A DNA stretch of 64,000 nucleotides from Tistrella mobilis (GTDB taxonomy: Bacteria; Pseudomonadota; Alphaproteobacteria; Tistrellales; Tistrellaceae). This document shows, piece by piece, positions 25,545 to 33,998 of the stretch (its first letter is position 1; every line of letters starts with the position of its first letter). The DNA is taken from NCBI RefSeq assembly GCF_041468085.1, contig NZ_CP121017.1, positions 2,793,676 to 2,857,675 on the forward strand. The letters are read 5' to 3'. Made by a program: the position numbers and the translations under genes. Under the pieces are notes generated by a model. The model made no database searches. It was not told the DNA's origin and saw only the letters and a program-made list of their open reading frames with translations.

Positions 25545-27227
25545 ATGCAGAACCTCTCGACCGGTGCCAAACTCGGCATCCTGCTCATCGCCGCGTTCCT
25601 GGGCGTGGCCGCGACGATGTACCTTTCCCTCACCACCCTGCGCGAAGCCCTCTACACCGACCGCCAGGATAAGCTGGAAGCCCTGGTCGAGATGGGGGTC
25701 TCCATTGTCTCTGCGGAAATCGCCCGTGCAGATGCCAGCGGGGGCGACCGGGCGGAGGCAATCCGCACCGGGCTCGCACTGCTGGAGCCGGTACGCTACG
25801 ACGATGGCGAGGAATACCTCTCCGCAATCGACATGACCGGCGTCATGCTCATGAACGGCAAGTTCCCGAACATCGTCGGCCGCAACATGATCGGGGCGAA
25901 GGACAGCAATGGCGTCACTTATGTGCAGGATGCCATCAAGATCGCGACCACGACCGGACAGGGCTCCTTCGCCTATCTCTGGCCGCGCCAGAAGGATGGT
26001 GACCCGGAACCCAAGCTGTCCTTCATCCAGCGCGTACCCGGCACCGATATCGGCGTGATCACCGGGGTCTATACCGACGACATCGAGGCCGCCTTCCAGG
26101 CCCAGGCGCTGCAGCTCGGCGGCATCGCCGCAACGGCGGCGCTGGTGCTCGGCCTGCTGGCCCTGGTCGTGATCCGTTCGACCGTGCCGCCGCTGAAGGC
26201 CGTGAGCCGCGGGCTGGAACGCCTGGCGCAGGGGGAACGGGCCATCGACCTTAAAGGGATGGAGCGGCGCGACGAGATCGGCGCGATCGTCCGTGCGTTC
26301 GTCGTGGTTCGCGAGGGGCTGGCCGCGGCAGACGAACTGTCCCGCCAGCGCGAGGCCGAACAGGCCGCCCGGCTGACGCGGAGCCACCGGGTCGACGAAC
26401 TGACCGGCCGCTTCGACGACGACGCCCGGCAGTCGCTGGCAGTGGTGCTCGACGCCGCCCGCGCCATGGAACGGGCCGCAGCCGAGCTGACCGAGGCGGC
26501 GGATCAGGCCGGCCGCCAGGCCGACACCATGGTCGGTGCCGCCAACCAGGCCGATGCCAATGTCCAGACCATCGCGGCCGCGGCGGAAGAGCTGTCGACC
26601 TCCACCGAAGACATCGCCCGCCGTGTGACCCAGGCCGCCGACATCGCCGCGCGGGCCACCGAAGAGGCACGGCGCACCACTGAAATCGTGCGCGGCCTGT
26701 CGGATACCGGCGACCGGATCGGCGAGGTGGTGGTGCTGATCGATGCCATTGCCGACCAGACCAATCTTCTGGCGCTGAACGCCACCATCGAGGCAGCGCG
26801 GGCGGGGGATGCCGGCAAGGGCTTCGCGGTCGTGGCCTCGGAGGTGAAGAATCTGGCGAGCCAGACCGGCCGCGCCACCGAAGACATCTCGCGGCAGATC
26901 GGCGCCGTGCAGGAAGAAACCCGCCGCGCGGTCACCGCCATCGACGGCATTGCGAAGATCATCAGTTCGATCAGCGAAATCGCCGGCGACATCGCCGCCG
27001 CGGTTCAGGAACAGGGCGCCGGCACCTTGTCGATCGCCCGCAGCACCCAGGCCGCCGCCCAGGCGACCGAAGCGGTGACCAGCAGCATCGCCGCGGTCGG
27101 CACAGCCGCAAACCAGACCGGCGCCACGGCCGGCACGGTGCGGGATGCCGCCGGCCGGCTCAATCGTCAGGCGGATGATCTGAAGCAGGTGGTCGATCGC
27201 TTCCTCGGCGATATTCGCGCGGCATGA
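25545..27227 (+). CDS. Methyl-accepting chemotaxis protein with an sCache-type sensor, 560 aa
   Basis: Membrane chemoreceptor. Helix 1 (about residues 8-28) leads to a periplasmic single-Cache-like domain (about 35-190; [30 protein letters not shown] resembles the sCache_2 pocket), helix 2 (about 190-212), HAMP (213-265) and a long coiled-coil signalling domain with the invariant tip [23 protein letters not shown], which binds CheA/CheW. Methylation-site helices flank the tip. Chosen start 25545 with GGAG upstream; an open TTG frame begins at 25470. It is embedded between the liv operon and the second binding-protein gene, so it may sense the same ligand. Confidence 0.9.
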   Translation: MQNLSTGAKLGILLIAAFLGVAATMYLSLTTLREALYTDRQDKLEALVEMGVSIVSAEIARADASGGDRAEAIRTGLALLEPVRYDDGEEYLSAIDMTGVMLMNGKFPNIVGRNMIGAKDSNGVTYVQDAIKIATTTGQGSFAYLWPRQKDGDPEPKLSFIQRVPGTDIGVITGVYTDDIEAAFQAQALQLGGIAATAALVLGLLALVVIRSTVPPLKAVSRGLERLAQGERAIDLKGMERRDEIGAIVRAFVVVREGLAAADELSRQREAEQAARLTRSHRVDELTGRFDDDARQSLAVVLDAARAMERAAAELTEAADQAGRQADTMVGAANQADANVQTIAAAAEELSTSTEDIARRVTQAADIAARATEEARRTTEIVRGLSDTGDRIGEVVVLIDAIADQTNLLALNATIEAARAGDAGKGFAVVASEVKNLASQTGRATEDISRQIGAVQEETRRAVTAIDGIAKIISSISEIAGDIAAAVQEQGAGTLSIARSTQAAAQATEAVTSSIAAVGTAANQTGATAGTVRDAAGRLNRQADDLKQVVDRFLGDIRAA

Positions 27228-27251
27228 AACCCGCCGCAGGTTGAAGGCAGG

Positions 27252-27290
27252 AACGCCGTTATCGCTTTCAGGCGGTAACGGCGTTTTTTC
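27252..27290 (+). terminator. Intrinsic terminator after the chemoreceptor
   Basis: AACGCCGTTA (27252-27261) pairs with TAACGGCGTT (27276-27285), and the stem continues into a run of T residues on the plus strand. Confidence 0.85.
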
Positions 27291-27347
27291 CTTTCACGAA
27301 GCCCCTCGAATACAGCATCATCTTTCCCAAGACGGCCCGGGAGTGAG

Positions 27348-27366
27348 ATTTCACCCTCTGTGAAAT
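27348..27366. promoter_or_regulatory. Candidate operator upstream of livK copy 2
   Basis: Perfect 7-bp arms ATTTCAC and GTGAAAT around a 5-base spacer. A bound regulator could control the second binding protein separately from the operon. No regulator gene is adjacent. Confidence 0.4.
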
Positions 27367-27553
27367 GTCTCCTGATCAGATCAAGGATGCGGATCATTCC
27401 GGAACATGACATGCCCGACGACGCGCTGGGGAGCGGGTTGAGACGGGCATGTCGGGCAGTGGCATTCCTGCAGGGAGAGCAGGTGGCTGCATGCCCGCCG
27501 GGACCACGCGGGGACCATGGCCGTCGGCCCCGATCCGCCCAGGGAGGATACAG

Positions 27554-28774
27554 ATGAACACCAGGAACGCGATCGCTGCCGCGGTTCTTGCGACCATGAC
27601 CGGTCTCGCCGCGGGGGCGGCCCAGGCCGAGATCTCGGGCAACGTCGTGCGCATCGGCGTGCTCAACGACCAGTCGGGCATTTATGCCGACGTCACCGGC
27701 CAGGCTTCGGTCATTGCCGCCCAGATGGCGGTGGAGGATTACGGCGGCAAGGTCAAGGGCGTGCCGGTCGAGGTGATCTTCGCCGACCACCAGAACAAGC
27801 CCGATATCGGCTCCAACATCGCCAACCAGTGGTACGACCGCGACGGTGTGGACGTGATCGTCGACGTGCCGACCTCGTCGGTGGGTCTGGCCGTTCAGAA
27901 TATTTCCAAGGAAAAAGGCAAGCTGCACCTGAATGCCGGTGCCGGCACCTCGGACCTGACCAGCAAGGCCTGCTCGCCCACCGGCATCCACTACGTCTAC
28001 GACACCTATGCGCTGGCGACCGGCACCGGTTCGGCACTGGTCGGCCAGGGCGCCAAGAAGTGGTACTTCATCACCGCCGACTATGCTTTCGGCCATGCGC
28101 TGGAGCGTGACACCACCAACGCGGTCAACGCCGCGGGCGGCGAGGTGGTGGGCGGCGTGCGCGCGCCCTTCCCGACCACCGACTTCTCGTCCTTCCTGCT
28201 CCAGGCCCAGGGCTCGGGCGCGGACGTGATCGGCCTCGCCAATGCCGGCGGCGACACCGTCAACTCGATCAAGCAGGCGGCCGAGTTCGGCATCACGCAG
28301 GGCGGTCAGAAGCTTGCCGGCCTGCTGGTGTTCATCAACGACATCCACGCCCTGGGTCTGAAGGTCGCCCAGGGGCTGGTGGTCACCACCGGCTATTACT
28401 GGGACATGAACGACGAGACCCGGGCCTTTGCCAAGCGTTTCGCCGAAAAGTCCGGCGGCAAGATGCCCAACATGCTGCAGGCGGGCATCTATTCCGGCGT
28501 CACCCAGTATCTGAAGGCGATCGAGGCCACCGGTTCGGATGACGGCAAGACCGTCGCCGACCAGATGAAGGCGACCCCGATCAACGACTTCTTCGCCAAG
28601 AACGGCACCATTCGCCCCGATGGCCGCATGGTGCACGACATGTATCTGGTCGAGGTGAAGAAGCCCGAAGAGTCGAAGGGCCCCTGGGACTACTACAAGG
28701 TTCTGGCCACCATCCCGGGCGATCAGGCTTTCCGCCCGATGGACAAGGGTGAGTGCCCGCTGGTCAAGAAGTAA
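27554..28774 (+). CDS. Branched-chain amino-acid-type ABC substrate-binding protein (copy 2), 406 aa
   Basis: Paralogue of the protein at 22193: equal length, same signal-peptide site (AQA, residue 25) and no gap needed to align. Residues 209-255 are identical in both and the underlying DNA is nearly identical too, suggesting a recent duplication or gene conversion. Pocket-region substitutions (for example GPGGVDAARM versus GQASVIAAQM near residue 46) hint at different ligand preference. Ribosome site AGGGAGGA; no permease or ATPase of its own. Confidence 0.9.
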   Translation: MNTRNAIAAAVLATMTGLAAGAAQAEISGNVVRIGVLNDQSGIYADVTGQASVIAAQMAVEDYGGKVKGVPVEVIFADHQNKPDIGSNIANQWYDRDGVDVIVDVPTSSVGLAVQNISKEKGKLHLNAGAGTSDLTSKACSPTGIHYVYDTYALATGTGSALVGQGAKKWYFITADYAFGHALERDTTNAVNAAGGEVVGGVRAPFPTTDFSSFLLQAQGSGADVIGLANAGGDTVNSIKQAAEFGITQGGQKLAGLLVFINDIHALGLKVAQGLVVTTGYYWDMNDETRAFAKRFAEKSGGKMPNMLQAGIYSGVTQYLKAIEATGSDDGKTVADQMKATPINDFFAKNGTIRPDGRMVHDMYLVEVKKPEESKGPWDYYKVLATIPGDQAFRPMDKGECPLVKK

Positions 28775-28879
28775 TCAGGCCCCGGGCCGGTTCTGCCGCA
28801 CGGGCATATCACCCGCGGATGTCCGGCCCCCAGCCCCCGCCCCTCGCTGGCCGATTTCGCCGGTCATGGGGCCGAACGC

Positions 28880-28914
28880 GAAACGCCGCCATCCTGTCCG
28901 GATGGCGGCGTTTC
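28880..28914. terminator. Bidirectional hairpin between livK2 and encapsulin
   Basis: GAAACGCCGCCATCC (28880-28894) and GGATGGCGGCGTTTC (28900-28914) form a 15-bp perfect stem with a 5-base loop. It separates two convergent genes and could serve both; no strong U-run on either side. Confidence 0.7.
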
Positions 28915-28950
28915 GTCGTTCAGATCCGTCCCCTGCGGGCCGGGCCGGCA

Positions 28951-29778
28951 TCAGTCGCCGGCCGGTGCCTTGCCGACATCCGCACCGATGGTGCAGATCG
29001 CCTTGGGGTCGTCGATGCGCAGCACCAGGCTTTCCGAGAGATAAAGATGGTGGTGAATACCGTCATGCGAGCCATAGCCGGCCCGCAGATCCTGGCCGAT
29101 CACCAGCGTGCCGACCCGCGGATCGACCAGCACGCCACCCTCGATCGGCGCCTTGAAGATGCCGACGGTGCAGACGCGGGAGATATGCTCCAGCTGCAGC
29201 ACGTCGCTGCCGTCATAGCGGCGGAACAGCGAGTTGTAGAGCCGGGGCGACAGCGCCAGCGCATAGGGGCCGCGCATCCCGCTTTCGTCCAGCCTGTTCA
29301 CCGCGGCGAGCACATCCTGCAACGCCTGATCGATATTGGCCCAGTCGCCGCCTGCGATCTCGTGGCGGCCGCGGGCACTCAGCAGGCCTTCCAGGCCGAA
29401 ATCGGGGTTGCCGTAATAGATCATCTCCTCTTCGCGCGCGGCCACGGCCTCGGCGGCATCCTCGACCGGATCGAGATTGAGCGGCTGCCCCTGATCGGTG
29501 GACGAGGCGATGCGCCGCACGCTCAGCCGGAAGCCCTTGCGCAGCATCGGCACCGAGATCGCACGGCTCATCACCGCGCCGGCCTCGTCCGGGCCGGGAT
29601 CACGGCAATAGTCGTCGTTGCCGATCTCGATCGAGGTCAGGCCCACACCATAGGGGCCGTCGACCTCCAGAAAGCGGCGGCCGGTCAGCGCGTCGCGGGC
29701 GGCCTCGATCGCCGCCTCGTCGATGCGGCGCCAGAGATCGGCACCGAAGGGGGCCTGGGAACGGTTCAGGTAATCCAT
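28951..29778 (-). CDS. Family 1 encapsulin shell protein, 275 aa
   Basis: Self-assembling protein of a HK97-fold nanocompartment. The N-terminus MDYLNRSQAPFGADLWRRIDEAAIEAAR and the FLEVDGPYGVGLTSI block are the diagnostic start of the linocin-M18/encapsulin family; the DESGMRGPYALALSPRLYNSL and C-terminal GIHHHLYLSESLVLRI segments are also typical. Length is right (about 265-285). It should build a protein shell that takes in cargo bearing a short C-terminal peptide. Ribosome site GGAG nine bases before ATG 29778. It follows the ferritin gene by 44 bases on the same strand. Confidence 0.95.
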   Translation of the reverse strand: MDYLNRSQAPFGADLWRRIDEAAIEAARDALTGRRFLEVDGPYGVGLTSIEIGNDDYCRDPGPDEAGAVMSRAISVPMLRKGFRLSVRRIASSTDQGQPLNLDPVEDAAEAVAAREEEMIYYGNPDFGLEGLLSARGRHEIAGGDWANIDQALQDVLAAVNRLDESGMRGPYALALSPRLYNSLFRRYDGSDVLQLEHISRVCTVGIFKAPIEGGVLVDPRVGTLVIGQDLRAGYGSHDGIHHHLYLSESLVLRIDDPKAICTIGADVGKAPAGD

Positions 29779-29822
29779 CTCGTGAAACTCCTGCAGCTGG
29801 CGAACGGGAAAGCGGGGCCGGA

Positions 29823-30203
29823 TCAGCGGCGCTTCTTCATGCGGCCGATGGTCAGCCCGTCGCCGCCGGTATCGCCATCGCCACCCTTGCCGTCACCGCC
29901 GCCGGTGGCGCTTTCCTCCACCCCGGTGATCGGGCCTTCGGTGAACAGATAGGTCTTGATCTGCTCAGCAAAGTCGCCGTCGTTCCGGCGCAGCCATTCC
30001 AGCGTCATCATGGCGTGCTCGATTTCCTCGCGCATGTTGTGCAGCAGGATCTCGCGCAGCTCGTCGTCTTCGCAATCATCGGCGCGCTGGCGGTACCAGT
30101 CCACCGCCTCCAGCTCTTCCATCAGCGACGAGATTGCATGATGAAGCGCCAGGGTGTGGCGGCTCAGCTTCTCGCGCGGGGCATGCAGGACCTCTCCGGC
30201 CAT
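29823..30203 (-). CDS. Encapsulated ferritin (EncFtn), 126 aa, cargo of the encapsulin
   Basis: Two-helix ferritin-like protein that forms a ferroxidase centre at a subunit interface. Helices are SSLMEELEAVDWYRQRADD (about residues 21-39, first metal ligand Glu) and REEIEHAMMTLEWLRRN (Glu plus His two turns later), followed by FAEQIKTYLFTEGPIT; this is the pattern of Rhodospirillum rubrum EncFtn. A Gly/Asp/Thr linker (about 95-115) leads to a C-terminal LTIGRMKKRR tail, resembling the hydrophobic/basic targeting peptides that dock into encapsulin. Start 30203 has AAGGAGA; the 35 extra upstream residues are basic and unlike the family. It oxidises Fe(II) for storage in the shell. Confidence 0.9.
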   Translation of the reverse strand: MAGEVLHAPREKLSRHTLALHHAISSLMEELEAVDWYRQRADDCEDDELREILLHNMREEIEHAMMTLEWLRRNDGDFAEQIKTYLFTEGPITGVEESATGGGDGKGGDGDTGGDGLTIGRMKKRR

Positions 30204-30325
30204 CTGCTCGTCTCCTTCTCGGTTTCGTTGCGCCGGTCCGCCGGCGCCGTCCCGTCCCGGGCAGCGGTCCGCATGGCCGCCGCTTCGTGTTTTGGGTGAT
30301 CCCGACATCCCTAGATCCGGGGCCG

Positions 30326-31234
30326 TCAGCCGAAGCCGGCGGCAATGGCGGTCATGATCGCAAAACCGGCGATCAGCGCCCAGCTCGCTCCCATCTCCTG
30401 GCCGTGGCGGTGGGTTTCGGGAATCATCTCGTGACTGACGACGAAGATCATCGCGCCGGCGGCAAACGCCATCGTCCAGGGCAGCACTCCGGCGCCGAGG
30501 CCGGCAAGCGCCACCCCCAACGCACCGCCGATAATCTCCAGCGCACCGGTGCCGAAGGCAACCAGCAGCGCGTTGATCCGGCTGGCCCCGGTCATCATCA
30601 TGCCGACGGCCGCCACGAAACCTTCGGGCAGGTTCTGGATCATGATGCCGATCGCCAGCGCCACGCCCTGGCCGAGATCGCCGCCGCCCTCCAGCCCCGA
30701 ACCGCCGAGGCCGACGCCGACCGCCAGCCCTTCGGGCAGGTTGTGAAGCGCGATCGCCAGCACCATCAGCAGGGCCGGCGCCATCCGGCGGGCATCGATC
30801 GCCGCCACGCCGCCACCGTCGACGACCAGCAGGGCGTCACCGCCGGCCGCAACCATGGCCTGACCACCGGGCCCATGGGGGCCGCGCAGGGTCCGTTCGA
30901 CCGCCTGGTCATCCTGCTGGACGTGCAGATGCGGCACCACCGCATGCAGGGCCGCGATCGCCGCCGCCCCGAGGCCGATGGCGACCCCGATGCCGAGCGC
31001 ACCCCAGAGTGCCCCATAGCGGGCAACGGACGTGTCGAGCGCCGGGACAAGCAGGGACAGCAGGGCAGCCGCCAGCATCACCCCCGCGGCACCGCCCAGC
31101 AGCAGATTTTCCCGCCGGATGCCCGGCCGCCGGATCACCAGAACCGGCAGGGCGCCGAGACCGGTCGCGAGGCCCGCGAGCAGGCTGCCGCCAAGGCCGA
31201 GCCAGACCGGATCTATGGATGCGAGATCAGGAAT
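30326..31234 (-). CDS. ZIP-family metal transporter with apparent ATT start, 302 aa
   Basis: Eight-helix ZIP importer. The metal-binding motifs are ALHNLPEGLAVGVGLGG and IMIQNLPEGFVAAVGMMM, the helix-4/helix-5 pair of His/Asn-x-x-Pro-Glu-Gly metal sites. Reading from the first ordinary start (GTG at 31138) would delete the first helix, yet the frame continues upstream through PVWLGLGGSLLAGLATGLG, a typical ZIP helix 1, to a TGA at 31247-31249. No ATG, GTG or TTG lies between them, but ATT at 31232-31234 directly follows GGAGGGG (31238-31244). I therefore place the start there. Neighbours are encapsulated ferritin and encapsulin downstream, so iron or zinc import linked to storage is plausible. 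Confidence 0.75.
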   Translation of the reverse strand: MPDLASIDPVWLGLGGSLLAGLATGLGALPVLVIRRPGIRRENLLLGGAAGVMLAAALLSLLVPALDTSVARYGALWGALGIGVAIGLGAAAIAALHAVVPHLHVQQDDQAVERTLRGPHGPGGQAMVAAGGDALLVVDGGGVAAIDARRMAPALLMVLAIALHNLPEGLAVGVGLGGSGLEGGGDLGQGVALAIGIMIQNLPEGFVAAVGMMMTGASRINALLVAFGTGALEIIGGALGVALAGLGAGVLPWTMAFAAGAMIFVVSHEMIPETHRHGQEMGASWALIAGFAIMTAIAAGFG

Positions 31235-31318
31235 GGCCCCCTCCGATCATCCGTCCTGCCGTCCTGCTTCTCACCTTTGCGGATCATGGCCAAGCATATG
31301 GGTCACGTGCATGACGGA

Positions 31319-32611
31319 TCAACCGTTGCCACCATCCTCTCGCGAAATCCTCACAGGATCCGCGGGTCCGTCGCCACCGATCCGGCGGAAGGCGGCAAGG
31401 CCGACCAGACCACCCGCCGCCAGCACCGCGAACCCCGCCGCCCAGCCCAAGGGGTCGCCATCACCCCCGGCCCCGTCAAGCGCCAGGCCGAAGGTGATCG
31501 GCGAGAGGATGGCGCCGCCGAAGCCCAGCAGCGCATGCATGGCCATCGCGGCCCCGCGTACCGACGGATCGCTTTCGGCCACGGCACCCGCGGTCAGCGA
31601 GGCACTGTCGGCCATGACCATCAGATTGTAGATCGCGACCACCACCAGCACCAGGGCGAGCGGCGCCCCGGCGACCGCCGCGGTCAGACCGGCGAGCACG
31701 GCCGTCACCGACATCGCCACCGTGATCCAGCGCCGCCGGCCGAGCCGCATGGCCATTTCGTTGCCGAAGAAGCTGGTCAGGATGCCCGAGGCGATGATCG
31801 CACCGCCCAGGCTGCTGGCCCAGGCGGCCGCGGCACCGGCATGGACCAGAAAGGCGACCAGCCAGCTGCGCAGGCCGAACATTTCCCAGCAATGGCCGGC
31901 ATAAGCGAGCGTATAGGCGATGGCGCGGCGGTTGCGCAGCACCGGCCGGAAATCCGGCGGCATCCACCAGGGGCGGTGGCGGATGCCGGCGGCCGGTGCG
32001 GGCGGCGGCGTTGCCGGCACCGCAACCAACGCCAGCACCAGTGCCATGGCCGCCGACACACCCGCCGCCCAGAACCCCGCCTGCCAGCCGCCTGCGGCGG
32101 CCACCAGCCCGGCCAGCCAGACCGACAGACCCGCCCCCAGAGAGAAGCAGGCGGTATAGCTTGCGACCGCCCGGCTCGCCTTGGGGCCGCGGACATGGTC
32201 GCTCAGGATCTTGAGGCCGGGCATGTAGGATCCGGCGAAACCGGCGCCGGCGAGGGCCTGGAACAGCCCGGCCGAAACCGGCCCGGTGGCGAAGCTGCCG
32301 AAGCCCAGCGTTGCAAGCGCGATCAGGGTCAGAGAGCCGATATAGACCCGCCGGGCATCGACCCGGTCGGTGGCGCCGGTCAGCACCGGCACCGCCGCGA
32401 CATAGCCCACGAAAAAGGCCGAGGAAATCCAGCCCGCCGTGCCGTTGCTGAGGCCCCAGTCGTCGCGCAGCAACGGCAGCAGGGCCGGATAGCAGCCATA
32501 GGCGGCCATCGACAGCACTTCGCAGAGGCACATCACGGCGACCATGCGCAGGTTGCGCGGCGGCGGGCCGCCGGAGCCGGGCTCAGAGGGGCGGGGCAGT
32601 TCTGCTGACAC
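31319..32611 (-). CDS. Major facilitator permease, 430 aa
   Basis: Twelve-helix MFS transporter, possibly of the CynX/YcaD-like aromatic or cyanate-type group. The cytoplasmic loop GATDRVDARRVYIG after helix 2 is the motif-A region (its glycine/aspartate pattern is degenerate). GTG start at 32611 is chosen; TTG at 32647 is an alternative. Same strand as the BenE gene, 95 bases beyond it, so they may form a small transport operon. No substrate can be inferred. Confidence 0.7.
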   Translation of the reverse strand: MSAELPRPSEPGSGGPPPRNLRMVAVMCLCEVLSMAAYGCYPALLPLLRDDWGLSNGTAGWISSAFFVGYVAAVPVLTGATDRVDARRVYIGSLTLIALATLGFGSFATGPVSAGLFQALAGAGFAGSYMPGLKILSDHVRGPKASRAVASYTACFSLGAGLSVWLAGLVAAAGGWQAGFWAAGVSAAMALVLALVAVPATPPPAPAAGIRHRPWWMPPDFRPVLRNRRAIAYTLAYAGHCWEMFGLRSWLVAFLVHAGAAAAWASSLGGAIIASGILTSFFGNEMAMRLGRRRWITVAMSVTAVLAGLTAAVAGAPLALVLVVVAIYNLMVMADSASLTAGAVAESDPSVRGAAMAMHALLGFGGAILSPITFGLALDGAGGDGDPLGWAAGFAVLAAGGLVGLAAFRRIGGDGPADPVRISREDGGNG

Positions 32612-32706
32612 GGCGTTCCGGCTCTCTGCTGGCGGATGACGCCGCAAACCTTAGCGCGTGGCCGCGATGCGCACACGCGCCCATGCTGCAACCCTGGCAG
32701 CACCGG

Positions 32707-33921
32707 TCATGCGGAACCGCGCACCACCCCACGCCGCCGGGCCAGCAGGCGCCGGGCCGCCAGCACCAGAAAGCCGGTCACCAGCCCCCAGAAGGCCGAG
32801 CCGATGCCGAACAGGGTGACCCCCGAAGCGGTGGCCGCGAAGGTCATCACCGCCACTTCGCGATCATCCGGATCCGACAGCATGCCGGCGATCGAACCGG
32901 TGAGCGGGCCGAGCAGCGCCACGCCGGTGATGATCTGAATGGTTTCCCGCGGCAACCCCATGAACAGGTCGACCAGCGGCGCCGAAAAGAGGGCGAGCAG
33001 CACATAGAACCCGGCATAGGCGATGCCCGTGACCCAGCGCCGGCGCGGATCGGGATGAGCATCCGGGCCGGTGCAGATCGCCGCGGTGATGGCCGCCAGG
33101 TTGACCGCATGCGCCCCCATCGGCGCCAGCAGCAGCGAGGCAAGGCCGGTGAGCGTCAGCACCGGCCGGGTGGGCGCGGTATAGCCGGCCTGGGCCAGCA
33201 CCACGAAACCCGGCAGGTTCTGCGAGACCAGCGTCACCAGAAAGAGCGGCAGGCCCAGGCTGACGATCACCGCCGGATCGAAAACCGGCGTCACTGGCAC
33301 CAGGCTGCCGAAGAGATCGCCGTCATGCGGCGCGGTGAAACCGCCGCCAAGCACCACCGCCGCCACCGCCACCGCCAGCACGATCAGCAGCGCGAAGGTG
33401 GGCGCCCGCTGGCGGGCGATCACGAAGACGACCAGCACCAGGCCCGCAAGCAGGGCATCGCTCTGGAAGGCACGAAACAGCGACATGCAGAAGGGCAGCA
33501 GCACGCCCGCGAGCATGGCGGCCGCCACGGCTGCGGGGATTCTGGCCGCCAGCCGCCCCAGCGCCGGCACCAGCCCCAGGATGATCATCATCACGGCAGC
33601 CGCCATGAAGGCACCGGTCGCTTCCGCCCAGCCGGCATGCAGGGTAGACGCGGCGAGCAGGGCCGCACCGGGCGTCGACCAGGCCAGCACGACCGGCATG
33701 CGCAGCCGGACGCTGAGCAGGGCACCGGGCAGCGCGATGCCGAGACAGAGGGCCGTGACGGCCGAGGTGATCTGATCGGGCGTGCCACCCAGGGCCTGAC
33801 CCGCCTGAACGATCAGGGCGACGGTACCGCCGAAGCCCACCAGGGCGGCAATGAGGGCAGCAGAGAGCGAAGCGAGCGGCAAGGAACAGGGTCCCGGAGA
33901 CGGCTGGGGAGAGGACCGCAC
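32707..33921 (-). CDS. BenE-family permease, 404 aa
   Basis: Membrane permease of the benzoate:H+ symporter (BenE) family, about 12 helices. Visible hallmarks are LAWSTPGAALLAAS, AARIPAAVAAAMLAGVLLPFC, VTLVSQNLPGFVVLAQAGY and the GPDAHPDPRRRWVTGIAYAG block. GTG start at 33921 is preferred: the frame stays open to 34017, but that part overlaps a perfect operator-like dyad at 33984-33998 and reads NHRFSRW, so it is more likely leader. BenE members do not all carry benzoate; no benzoate catabolic genes occur here. Confidence 0.8.
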   Translation of the reverse strand: MRSSPQPSPGPCSLPLASLSAALIAALVGFGGTVALIVQAGQALGGTPDQITSAVTALCLGIALPGALLSVRLRMPVVLAWSTPGAALLAASTLHAGWAEATGAFMAAAVMMIILGLVPALGRLAARIPAAVAAAMLAGVLLPFCMSLFRAFQSDALLAGLVLVVFVIARQRAPTFALLIVLAVAVAAVVLGGGFTAPHDGDLFGSLVPVTPVFDPAVIVSLGLPLFLVTLVSQNLPGFVVLAQAGYTAPTRPVLTLTGLASLLLAPMGAHAVNLAAITAAICTGPDAHPDPRRRWVTGIAYAGFYVLLALFSAPLVDLFMGLPRETIQIITGVALLGPLTGSIAGMLSDPDDREVAVMTFAATASGVTLFGIGSAFWGLVTGFLVLAARRLLARRRGVVRGSA

Positions 33922-33983
33922 TTTCCGCCATACGGGCTGCGGGCGCAAGCGTTCCACGCGAATGTCATGACGTTTCCATCGAC

Positions 33984-33998
33984 TAAACCGATGGTTTA
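33984..33998. promoter_or_regulatory. Perfect dyad TAAACC-GAT-GGTTTA upstream of the BenE gene
   Basis: Six-base arms with a 3-base spacer, directly before the BenE start region and immediately after the mobB stop. The symmetry is exact, which is typical of an operator. No regulator gene flanks it. Confidence 0.5.

Larger units (their letters stand above)
27228..27553. promoter_or_regulatory. Terminator and control region before the second livK
   Basis: The 326-base gap begins with the MCP terminator (separate entry) and then holds an inverted repeat ATTTCAC-CCTCT-GTGAAAT (27348-27366), a candidate operator about 190 bases before the second binding-protein start. No gene is seen. Confidence 0.5.

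Noticed and set aside
25545-27227. Possible flagellar sigma-28 promoter ahead of the chemoreceptor
   Set aside because: No TAAA-N15-GCCGATAA pair could be found in 25411-25544.
28951-29778. Phage capsid gene
   Set aside because: The HK97-like fold gene is an encapsulin: cargo ferritin adjacent and no terminase, portal or tail genes.
30134-32608. 824-codon plus-strand open frame opposite encapsulated ferritin, ZIP and MFS
   Set aside because: It is the antisense of three recognised genes and has no domain.
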